Assembly (NCBI RefSeq): GCF_014697475.1
Contig: NZ_JACJRV010000018.1
Coordinates: 33,537-97,536, forward strand
From: Nostoc sp. FACHB-152
Lineage (GTDB): Bacteria; Cyanobacteriota; Cyanobacteriia; Cyanobacteriales; Nostocaceae
Reading direction: 5' to 3'
DNA: 64,000 nucleotides
Made by a program: the position numbers and the translations under genes. Every line of letters starts with the position of its first letter. The first letter of the stretch is position 1. Below the pieces are notes generated by a model. It made no database searches and was not told the DNA's origin. It was given only the letters and a program-made list of their open reading frames with translations. Shown here in pieces: positions 35,675-44,700 of the stretch.

Positions 35675-38600
35675 CTACTTCTGTGTCAGGTGGCAAAATT
35701 GGGCAGGTAAAGCAGATTGATGCAGGGTATTTACAGGTGGCTGGGCAGTGAAAATAATCTCACCATTGGCATCGCGGATCATACCTTGAGCTTCTACTAA
35801 GGGGGCGGAAGCCACAGAGGATGATACATCATTGCTGTTAACCACTGGTGTATTACGAGCATTATTGCTTAAAGCTGGTGTTTTACTTGTTACCCAAGTG
35901 GTTGGTGCTGTCCCCGCAGTGAGTGTATCATCAGGGCTGGGAGGCAGCCCACCCCTGCCAGTGATCACAAATTCACTTTGCCCTTTGGCGGTGTGACTGT
36001 TGCCACCACAACCAGAGGCAATTAACTTGGTAGGATCGATTAATTGTGTAGATAGTTGCACTAATCCTTGGCTGGGGTCAACGTTGAGGTTTTCAACTGT
36101 GACTTGTCCTTGAGTACCGACATCAGAACTGGCACTGATATCACTGCTGCGGTTTTTACGTATGTTGTCCAGTGCCTCTCGTCCTTGAAGTTGGAATCCT
36201 AAGATGCGGTTGGCTCTCATATTAATCTTGCCACCGTTGCCGCCATAAGCATTGGCAATGATGTCGCTATTTTCCGACGGGTCTGCAATCACAAACCCAT
36301 CTTTGACGTTAATCTCAATATTGCCGCCATTACCCTTGCTGTGTTGAGTTCCGGCTGAGGTGGAAATAGTGCTGTTGTGACGCAGCAGTAATAAATTGTT
36401 CAGCTTCAAATTGATATTGCCAGCCTCACTTTGCTTGCTTTCAGAGATGATTTCCCCTCGATCTAGCTTAAGTTTTTCGGCTTGGATGTCGATACTACCG
36501 CCTTTGCCAGTATTTTCCCCAGAGGCAGAAATTTTGGCATGATCTTCTATAGTTAATTGACGAGTATGAATGGAGATACTGCCACCATTGCCTGTGCCTT
36601 TGCTTTCTACAGTAAGCTGTCCATCACCGCTTAAAGTAATTGAGTTGGGGGCGTTGAGTTCTAAGTTGCCGCCGATACCGCTACTAGTGGTAGAAGCAGA
36701 GATTTCCGCGCCTGGTTGTTGAAATTGTACTTGCAAGTCGTGACCGCTATAGGGATTGAGCGTCAGTTTCCCCGCTATACCAGCACCTGCGGTTTGTGCA
36801 AACAGTCCCGTCGTCAAGTTCTCCATCCCTGCCAAGTTGATGGTGTTAGCACTGACAGTCAAATTGCCGCCCGTACCTGCATTTTGCTCCTGGGATGTGG
36901 TGTTTGTCGAAACTTGTGTACCACTATTGATATTTAAGGTGGGAGTGATAATACTCACACTGCCTGCTTTCCCGGAACTGGTTGTTTCTGCTGATAACTT
37001 GCTATTATCAGTCAAAATAATTGAGTCATGGGCAGTAATGTTAATATTACCCCCATTTCCTTGAGTGCTGGTGTTAGCGGTAATTTGACTACTATTGAAC
37101 GTTACTAGACCTGGGCTATTTATCATTACATTCCCGGCAGAGGCACTGCTTTTGGTGTCACTTTCAATGCGGCTATTTTTGAATGTGAGACTTCCAAAGC
37201 TTTTGATGGTGACATCTCCTGATTGACCTACCTTACCAACTTCCAAGGGGATGGGCTTTTGGTCAGGTATTTTCACTAACAACTGCCCACTAGTCACAAT
37301 TTGAGTATTAGTGAGCGATAAATCCCCAAAACCTTTTATTTGAACCTTCCCAGCTTCTGCGGAAGAAGAGAGAGTTAATATGTCTAGATTGCTGACATTG
37401 TTTTTAGCTTGTATAGTTACGTTCCCACCCTTTCCTGCGGTTCCGTGCTGAGAAACCGAAAAGGAGTTAAGCATTGGATTGCGAAGTTCTTCTATGTAAT
37501 TTTGTTGCGAATAGTCATAAATGTAAGTTTTAAAGCGATTTCCAACAATATCCCCATTTTTAGCACTCAGAAAAATCGCTCCCCCAGTTCCACTATTACC
37601 AGATTCCGAGTGTGAGAATGAGTTAAAATCACCTTTAGCTGTAATGTTGCCGCCAGCAGTTAGGGCGATCACTCCCCCATCATTTCCCAGACTGTAGGAG
37701 TCGATATTGTTGGTAGTGATGTGACCGCCAGCAGTCAGGGTGATCGCTCCCCCATTTACATAAGAGGCGGAGTAGATATTGTTGGTAGTGATGTTACCGC
37801 TAGCAGTCAGGGCGATCTCTCCCCCATTTCCCAAACTGTAGGAGTAGATATTGTTGGTAGTGATGTGACCGCCAGCAGTTAGGGCGATCTCTCCCCCATT
37901 TCCCAAACTGTGGGAGTCGATATTGTTGGTAATGATGTGACCGTCAGTAGTCAGGGCGATCTCTCCCCCATTGCCAGAACCTAAGGAGGAGGAGTTGATA
38001 TTGTTGGTAGTGATGTGACCGCCAGCAGTCAGGGCGATCTCTCCCCCATTGCCAGAACCGAAGGAGAAAGAGTAGGAGTCGATATTGTTGGTAGTGATGT
38101 GACCGCCAGCAGTCAGGGCGATCGCTCCCCCATTTCCATCAAAGGAGTTGGAGAAGATATAGTAGGTAGTGATGTTACCGCCAGCAGTCAGGGCGATCGC
38201 TCCCCCATTAGCCAGATTGCTATTTTTAGAGTATGAGAGCAAATGACCCGTATCAACACTACCCGTGGTAGCTTCAATACTAATCGCACCTCCGATGGCG
38301 ATCGCGTCATCGCTAAGGGTATCCAAATCATCTTTTTGCCTTTGCCCATTGGTGCTAATGAGTTGGGTATTTACATCCCCCGATGCTGCCGTCAGGCTAA
38401 CTATCCCCCCAGTTCCATTAAATGGCTGTAAAACAACGTCTCCATCCAAAGTAATTCCCTCTGGCACAGTACCATTGCTATAACTAAATACATTGCCAGA
38501 ATTAACACCCCCATAAGCCAGAGTACTTTGTCCAGATCGCAGAATTAATGTAGAATTCTTTGTTAAAGTCTCAGTATCTGGCCCTGTTGGCAAGCTGTTA

Positions 38601-40006
38601 TTATCTGCCCCAGTAATGTTGATATCACCCTGAAAGCGAATATTACCCGTTGCTTCCACTAATAGCGATGTTCCTGTATAAGAGGCTGCCACATCCACAT
38701 CACCATTGGCACTAATAATTGGGTCATATAAACTGACAAAATTTGCCAGTCCCCCTGACACCGGAGAAATCGCAAAATTGCCACCACTACTAAAGTGAGC
38801 ATCAAGCGAAATCTTGCCATCACTGCTAAAACTGAGATTGCCCCCACTGACAAATGGCGTTTGTGTCGGGTGGTTCAACGCTAAGATATCAATACCGCTA
38901 TTTCCTTGAACTGTGAAATTCCTACCCGCAGAGGCCATAAAAGGATTTGTGACACTATCTCGTACCTTCACATTATCCTCAGCAAACAATGTCAAATCCC
39001 TGAGAGCGTGCAACTGTCCCTGCAAATCTAGATTCCCCGCCAACAGCGTTAAATCTTCTCCGACAGTCAAATTGCCTTGATTGGTAATTGTTCCTCCCGC
39101 CCCTGAAGCCCCCCACTGAACTCCGGGAGTGGCACTCATTGTTAGTAGTGGCGGTGCCTTCGGATTTTTGGCACTAAACTCGCTACCATCAGGAAACACA
39201 AAGCTATTTGCTGTACTTGCCACAAACGAACCTTGAATATCTAACTGGGCATTTGACCCAAACTTGATACCTTGAGGGTTGAGGAGAAATAGATTTGCGC
39301 TACCATCAACACCTAAGGTGCCGAAGATCCGAGAAATATCCGCACCAGTGACGCGGGTGAAGATATTGGTAATCCCAGCCGGATTGCTGAAATAAACGCG
39401 CTGCCCATCGTTGACATTAAACTCTGAAAAACTGTGGAACAATGCACTACCACGAACTGCTCCACCATCAATGCGATCGCCCTCCAATCCTCTAATCATC
39501 ACATGAGAATTTACTTGCGAGCTTTCAGTCCCTAAAGTGGTATCAGGTGTAATTTGTCCTATGCAAGTTGTATTGGTAAATATTAGTATTCCTAACAGTT
39601 GGGTGGTTGTGCTAAATCCTGTCTTCACCCAACTCAAATATCTTCTTTTACTCTGGTCTTCTCCTCTGCTCTCTGTTGCCTGCCCCTTTTCCTCTTGTTG
39701 ACTAAGCCCCGTTGGGGCGGGGTGTGGGGGAAAATTAAGAAAACCAAATATCGAGTACGAACATGAATATTTTCTTTCTTCACTACACCCGACACCCGAC
39801 ACCCGACACCCGCTCATCCTTATAGGTAATGGGTTTGGCGTTATCTTAGTGCCATTGGGGTCAGAATCCTCTTCCAACGTCGTCCCCACACCCCACACCC
39901 TACACCCTACACCCTGTTCTTGATCAGCCAGAGAGAGGGGGTAACGATGTCGCAACCTCAAAAAGGTTTGTAAATAACAGAGAAATACAAACCATTTTCT
40001 TGCCAT
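35675..40006 (-). CDS. TpsA-type filamentous haemagglutinin exoprotein (TpsA-2)
   Basis: Secreted beta-helical exoprotein of a two-partner secretion system. QITPDTTLGTESSQV opens the TPS/haemagglutination N-terminal domain, with FSEFNVNDGQRVYFSNPAGI and the NPQGIKFG motif. A long beta-helix of N/G/T-rich repeats follows, ending in the tail shared with TpsA-1 (FVITGRGGLPPSPDDTL). Start is uncertain. From the ATG at 40006 (49 nt inside tpsB) about 120 odd residues precede the secretion signal, some encoded by repeat DNA. A GTG at 39628 gives 1317 residues and a short leader (KTGFSTTTQLLGILIFTNTT), closer to TpsA-1's 1337. Exported through the neighbouring TpsB. Confidence 0.88.
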   Translation of the reverse strand: MARKWFVFLCYLQTFLRLRHRYPLSLADQEQGVGCRVWGVGTTLEEDSDPNGTKITPNPLPIRMSGCRVSGVGCSEERKYSCSYSIFGFLNFPPHPAPTGLSQQEEKGQATESRGEDQSKRRYLSWVKTGFSTTTQLLGILIFTNTTCIGQITPDTTLGTESSQVNSHVMIRGLEGDRIDGGAVRGSALFHSFSEFNVNDGQRVYFSNPAGITNIFTRVTGADISRIFGTLGVDGSANLFLLNPQGIKFGSNAQLDIQGSFVASTANSFVFPDGSEFSAKNPKAPPLLTMSATPGVQWGASGAGGTITNQGNLTVGEDLTLLAGNLDLQGQLHALRDLTLFAEDNVKVRDSVTNPFMASAGRNFTVQGNSGIDILALNHPTQTPFVSGGNLSFSSDGKISLDAHFSSGGNFAISPVSGGLANFVSLYDPIISANGDVDVAASYTGTSLLVEATGNIRFQGDINITGADNNSLPTGPDTETLTKNSTLILRSGQSTLAYGGVNSGNVFSYSNGTVPEGITLDGDVVLQPFNGTGGIVSLTAASGDVNTQLISTNGQRQKDDLDTLSDDAIAIGGAISIEATTGSVDTGHLLSYSKNSNLANGGAIALTAGGNITTYYIFSNSFDGNGGAIALTAGGHITTNNIDSYSFSFGSGNGGEIALTAGGHITTNNINSSSLGSGNGGEIALTTDGHIITNNIDSHSLGNGGEIALTAGGHITTNNIYSYSLGNGGEIALTASGNITTNNIYSASYVNGGAITLTAGGHITTNNIDSYSLGNDGGVIALTAGGNITAKGDFNSFSHSESGNSGTGGAIFLSAKNGDIVGNRFKTYIYDYSQQNYIEELRNPMLNSFSVSQHGTAGKGGNVTIQAKNNVSNLDILTLSSSAEAGKVQIKGFGDLSLTNTQIVTSGQLLVKIPDQKPIPLEVGKVGQSGDVTIKSFGSLTFKNSRIESDTKSSASAGNVMINSPGLVTFNSSQITANTSTQGNGGNINITAHDSIILTDNSKLSAETTSSGKAGSVSIITPTLNINSGTQVSTNTTSQEQNAGTGGNLTVSANTINLAGMENLTTGLFAQTAGAGIAGKLTLNPYSGHDLQVQFQQPGAEISASTTSSGIGGNLELNAPNSITLSGDGQLTVESKGTGNGGSISIHTRQLTIEDHAKISASGENTGKGGSIDIQAEKLKLDRGEIISESKQSEAGNINLKLNNLLLLRHNSTISTSAGTQHSKGNGGNIEINVKDGFVIADPSENSDIIANAYGGNGGKINMRANRILGFQLQGREALDNIRKNRSSDISASSDVGTQGQVTVENLNVDPSQGLVQLSTQLIDPTKLIASGCGGNSHTAKGQSEFVITGRGGLPPSPDDTLTAGTAPTTWVTSKTPALSNNARNTPVVNSNDVSSSVASAPLVEAQGMIRDANGEIIFTAQPPVNTLHQSALPAQFCHLTQK
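37630..38220 (-). repeat. In-frame tandem repeat in TpsA-2
   Basis: About eight units of 24-28 codons each, with consensus GG(A/E)IALTAGGHITTNNI plus a variable SYSLGN-type end. At DNA level the core GTAGTGATGTGACCGCCAGC is nearly invariant while the ends differ by small in-frame insertions (for example LGN, LGSGN, FSFGSGN). Each unit forms roughly one turn or more of the beta helix. The pattern favours copy-number change by recombination. Confidence 0.8.
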
Positions 40007-41706
40007 GTGTCCCCCTTAGAATCTCTTGATGTCAGTGGAATTCCCCAATCTAAACGCGCCGTCAAATTATCACCTTGATGCCAAAGCAATCCTATACCCG
40101 TACTAACTAAAGTGTTAGTCCGAGGATTTGAACCGCCATTATTCCAGCCTGTACCTATATCGACAAAAGGCGTGAGTTGCAATACTCCTTGAGAAACTCG
40201 CGCAATCGGTAAGCGAATTTCTGCGGTTGCTTGTATGCCATTATCTGTTAACACTTGATCCTGACGGTATCCGCGCACAGTTGTTTGTCCACCGATACCA
40301 AATTGTTCTAGTCCCAAAAGCTGGCGATCTGCTAATTGCATATCAGCTTGCAGCAGCACTAAGGTATCGGGCGCTAGTTGGCGCAACCATTGGGCTTGTC
40401 CTCGCCAGCTAAAAAAGCGGCTATCCGGTTCATCTTTATTGATTGTGGCTCCTAAAACACCCAAGCCGACACTGAATTGCGATCGCGCTGCTATTACTTG
40501 TTGGCTACTGCGTTGAGTCCATTCTTGAAAAAATCGGATCGCAGAAACCCTTGTGTTTCCTTTGTCATCAGCACCAACCGCTAAAGGGAAAGCCCCGATG
40601 TCGTCATAACCTAAAAATGTTTGACTTGCTTGGTGGCTGGCGGTGATTCCTAAAGTGAACTCTCGGCTGGGAGTTTGGACAAGAGGTTGACGAAAGGTTA
40701 ACTCGTAGTATCTGGACTGGGAATTGATATCCAAAGAGTTAAAAGGACGCTCTATAACATTACTATTAGTATTGCCATAGCTAAAAATCAGCTTACCGTT
40801 GCGGGGATTGACTGGTAGGCTATAGCTCACATCAAAGCCATTACTACCATCAGTATTGGTGTAACCAACACTTAAACCATCTCCTAGTCCTAACAAATTG
40901 GCTTCGTTAAGATTGATGCGGCGGCGAAAACTGCCCACACTCGGACTGCGTTGGTTATCTAAGACTATTTGAGTGTTGAAAGTATTGGCTTCAGTAACTT
41001 TAACTTCTAATATATTCGTCCCCGGACGAATGCCGGCTTGTAAATCTGTAGATATGCTTTTAATTAAAGGATCTAGTTGTAATAGTTGCAATCCTTGTAA
41101 TAGGCGATCGCGCGATAGTGGTTTACCAGCAGCAATGGCGAGGCGATCGCGTATATAGTTGGGGGTGAGGCGGCGCGTACCTGTAACATTGATCTTTTCT
41201 ACACTTCCTTCTACCGCCTGCATTACCACTACCCCGCCTTTCACAGTTTGGGGGGGAATAATTACTCCAGAGGTCACATAGCCTCTATCTATATATAACT
41301 TCGTCAGTTGTGAACGTAGTTGGAGTAAATCATTAAAGGTAATTGGGCGTTTGAGATAAGCATCTGTCACACGCGCCAGTTCTTTGTTGCTAAAAACTGT
41401 GTTCCCCACAAACTCAAACCGTTCTACAATCAACGTTTCCGCTAACGTCTGCGGATTAACATCTGGTTGAGTTGGTGACTGGGGTGTAGAGGGTAACAGT
41501 TGTTCTGGAGACGGTAGTTCTGGGAGAGGTTGTGGTTGGGGTAATGGTTGTATGGAAGGCGGTTTTACCTCAATGGGAACCTCTTGCGCCGCCAAGGGTT
41601 GTGAATAAATGCCAAGAATTAACCCTGTTAGCAGGAATAATATATAGACCTTAGTTGAATAGTATAGATATGGATGAGGCGATCGCCTACCCTGCAAGCC
41701 GTTCAT
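39958..41706 (-). CDS. TpsB outer-membrane transporter (ShlB/FhaC/HecB family)
   Basis: 582 residues. A signal peptide (VYILFLLTGLILGIYSQPLAAQ) is followed by a Pro-rich linker, a POTRA domain pair (VERFEFVGNTVFSNKELARV; VEKINVTGTRRLTPNYIRDR), and a 16-strand-type barrel with the loop-6 TTVRGYRQDQ motif and a C-terminal aromatic (IYKPF). It exports the TpsA proteins across the outer membrane. Its ATG overlaps the TpsA-1 stop (TAATG), and its 3' end overlaps the possible start of TpsA-2 by 49 nt, so the three are an operon. Confidence 0.93.
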   Translation of the reverse strand: MNGLQGRRSPHPYLYYSTKVYILFLLTGLILGIYSQPLAAQEVPIEVKPPSIQPLPQPQPLPELPSPEQLLPSTPQSPTQPDVNPQTLAETLIVERFEFVGNTVFSNKELARVTDAYLKRPITFNDLLQLRSQLTKLYIDRGYVTSGVIIPPQTVKGGVVVMQAVEGSVEKINVTGTRRLTPNYIRDRLAIAAGKPLSRDRLLQGLQLLQLDPLIKSISTDLQAGIRPGTNILEVKVTEANTFNTQIVLDNQRSPSVGSFRRRINLNEANLLGLGDGLSVGYTNTDGSNGFDVSYSLPVNPRNGKLIFSYGNTNSNVIERPFNSLDINSQSRYYELTFRQPLVQTPSREFTLGITASHQASQTFLGYDDIGAFPLAVGADDKGNTRVSAIRFFQEWTQRSSQQVIAARSQFSVGLGVLGATINKDEPDSRFFSWRGQAQWLRQLAPDTLVLLQADMQLADRQLLGLEQFGIGGQTTVRGYRQDQVLTDNGIQATAEIRLPIARVSQGVLQLTPFVDIGTGWNNGGSNPRTNTLVSTGIGLLWHQGDNLTARLDWGIPLTSRDSKGDTWQENGLYFSVIYKPF

Positions 41707-44700
41707 TATTTAACATTCCCTGGTACAACACCACAAACTTGACTAGATAGCCCCGACTGTAACCCAGTAGCCGTTGTTGGTTGAGCAGTTAGAACAATAT
41801 CTCCATTCGCACTGCGTACCATACCCACTGCTTCGACTAAAGTATCGGCAGTATTTGATGATGATTGCTTTAAATTCGTCTCAGTCATATTTTCAGAATT
41901 ATTACTATTGTTAGCAGTATTATTTACTACCCATTCCGGTAAACTTGCCCCAGGCTTGAGAGTATCATCAGGGCTGGGAGGTAGCCCCCCACGTCCAGTA
42001 ATTACAAACTCACTTTTTCCTTTAGCAACGTTACTGTTGCTACCGCAGCCTTGGGCAATTAATCTAGAAGTGTCTACTAGATTTGTCGGCAGTGCAACAA
42101 GTCCCTGGGTAGGATCAATACTGAGAGTATTAAGCGATACTTCTCCATCTTCACCCACATCAGAACTGGCACTAATGTCGCTGATGCCATTTTTATCAAG
42201 ATTGCTCAGTTGTTCTGAACTCAACTTTCCCTGGTTTTGAAAACCTAGAATTCTGTTAGCAGTAATCTTAATGCTGCCACCCTTACCCCCAAAGGCATTA
42301 GCAATAATATCGCTATCTTCCGATGGCACTGCTACAACAAATCCATCCTTGGCATCAATAGTGATACTACCGCCATTACCAGGCTTAGTTGTCGAACCTG
42401 CGGTAGCAGTAATTTTGCTTTGGCGACGGAGTAGCAAATTCTGTGTTTTAATAGCAATTTTGCCACCATCTCCTTGACCTTGATTCTGAGCTTCTATTTT
42501 TCCTCCGTCAGCAGCCAAGAAGTTAGTGTCAATATTAATATTTCCACCTTTGCCTGTTGCTGTGTTTCTAACACTACTGGAAATCCGCCCTTTTCTTGCC
42601 AGTAACACTGAGTTTGTAGCATTAATTATGACATTACCAGCATTACCTGTGCCTAGATTACTCACAGAAATGCGAGCATCATCTGTGATAGAAAGAGTAC
42701 GACTTTTCAGTTCAATACTACCGCTATTACCCTCGGCATTCTCTCTAACAACGCTGATAATTCGTCCTTGATTCTTTAAGTCAATCTGCTGTGCATTGAC
42801 TTTGATATCGCCTGCATTACCTTTTCCTTTTCCATCGGTATCTGCCGACAAGCGAGCGCCATCTTTAATTATTAGCTGATCTGTGTTTAATGTAATGTTT
42901 CCTTTGCCATCGGAGGAAAGCAATTTACCTTGTTGCCTAATTTGAGTGAAAATACCAGTCTGATTAGGGTCTGTATCCTCTAGTGTGGAATTGCCTTGAA
43001 GTAAGACAATATCCTTTGCCTGAATAGAAATATAGCCAACTTTGTCTCCTACGCCAGTCAGACTAGAGTTAATCTGAGCGCCATTAGTCAGAGACAAGCT
43101 GCGTGTGAAGATGTCAATATAGCCATTATTTCCCTGACTAGATATCTTGCTGCCGTTAAGAACAGATACTTCGTCACTAGCATTAATTTTTATATATCCT
43201 GCATATTCTGAACCATTACTATCAGTATTTATTTCCGAAGTCTGATTCAGAGACAAGCTGCCTGTAGTGATATCAACATAGCCAAGATTTCCCTGACTAA
43301 ATATCTTGCTGCCGTCGAGAAGAGATACTTCGTCCCTAGCATTAATGTTTATATTTCCTGCATATCCTGAATTATTAGTATTATTAGTATTGATTCCCGA
43401 CTTCTGATTCAGAGACAAACTGCCTGTGGTAATATCAATATTGCCAAGATTTCCCTGACTAGATATCTTGCTGCCGTTGAGAACAGATACTTCGTCACTA
43501 GCATTAATTGTTATATTTCCTGCATATCCTGAACCCTCATTATTAGTATTTATTTCAGATTGCTTAAGCAGCACCGAACCTTGTGTAATTATCTTGATAT
43601 TGCCTGCATTACCTGTGCCATTCTTTTTTGTTGTTGTAGTAATTTGGCTATTTGTTAAAGTTAAAGAAGGAGCGTTGATCTCAATATCGCCACCATTACC
43701 ATTACGAGCATCCGTGCCAATGGTGACTTTATCTAATTCGAGTGGTTTTTGACTTGTAAAAGTAATGTTTCCTGAATTTCCTGTTATGGCAGATTCGCTT
43801 GTGACATCAAGGTCATCTTTATTTTTTTCTCTACCATTAATTGTAATAGTTCGGGCATCAATTGTAATATTTCCTGCTTTGCCAGTGCTACCGCTAGGAG
43901 GGTTGGTATCATTTTTAGTTCGCGTCACAATCGCGCCAGCTTGGTTAGCAGTAACTGTAACTGTACCTTGAAGTGCCTGTAACGTAATATCCCCAGTATC
44001 ACCCGCATGGCTCTTTGCGCCAGAGGCAGTTGAGTTCGTAAATATGCCTCCTTCGACAGTGATATCACCGTTGCTGCTGGTAATTTGAATTTTCCCAGAG
44101 TTTCCAGAGTTATATTCTTCACCATAATATTCTGAATTGCGTGTGATTACGGAAGCATTAATAGCTCCGGCATTAGCTTTATTATTTAGGTTTTCTGAGC
44201 CGATTGTGATATTGCCACTACTTTGAATAATAATATTACCTGCATTCCCTGTGTCATCGTAATTATTATCTATACCAGAAGATATTTGATCGGTTGTGAT
44301 ATGACCTTTGGATTGAATAACAATATTCCCCCCATTCTGTGTTGCTGAAGATTGGCTTCTTCCAGAATATATTTGGTTGGTTGTGATATTTCCTGGCAAC
44401 TGAGAATTAGGTTGATATTGATTCGTTAAAAATATTAAGCCTCCTTCATTTTTAATATTCCCGTAGATATTGATATTGGCATTTGTTGGAGGATTGATTG
44501 TCGTTGGATTTTGCAAGAATGCAATAGGCAGATTGGGTGTAAAGTTTGGAGTGCCAATATAATTGGAATCTACCCCTGCTCTAATATCTAACGTTGGTGT
44601 TTTACTACCATCAATTTCTAGTGTTGTTCCATCCGATAGCGTGACGGTTTCTTGAAGAGAATTGCCTGTGCTGTCTACATTATTGATTGTCACGTCACTA

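Noticed and set aside
37630..38220. Regular repeats resembling a CRISPR array
   Set aside because: The repeats stay in frame within TpsA-2, with related variable parts; there are no unique spacers of constant length and no cas genes.
42271..43971. Several rightward open frames across TpsA-1
   Set aside because: Mirror images of the low-complexity beta-helix repeats; Leu/Pro-rich products in step with the antisense codons.
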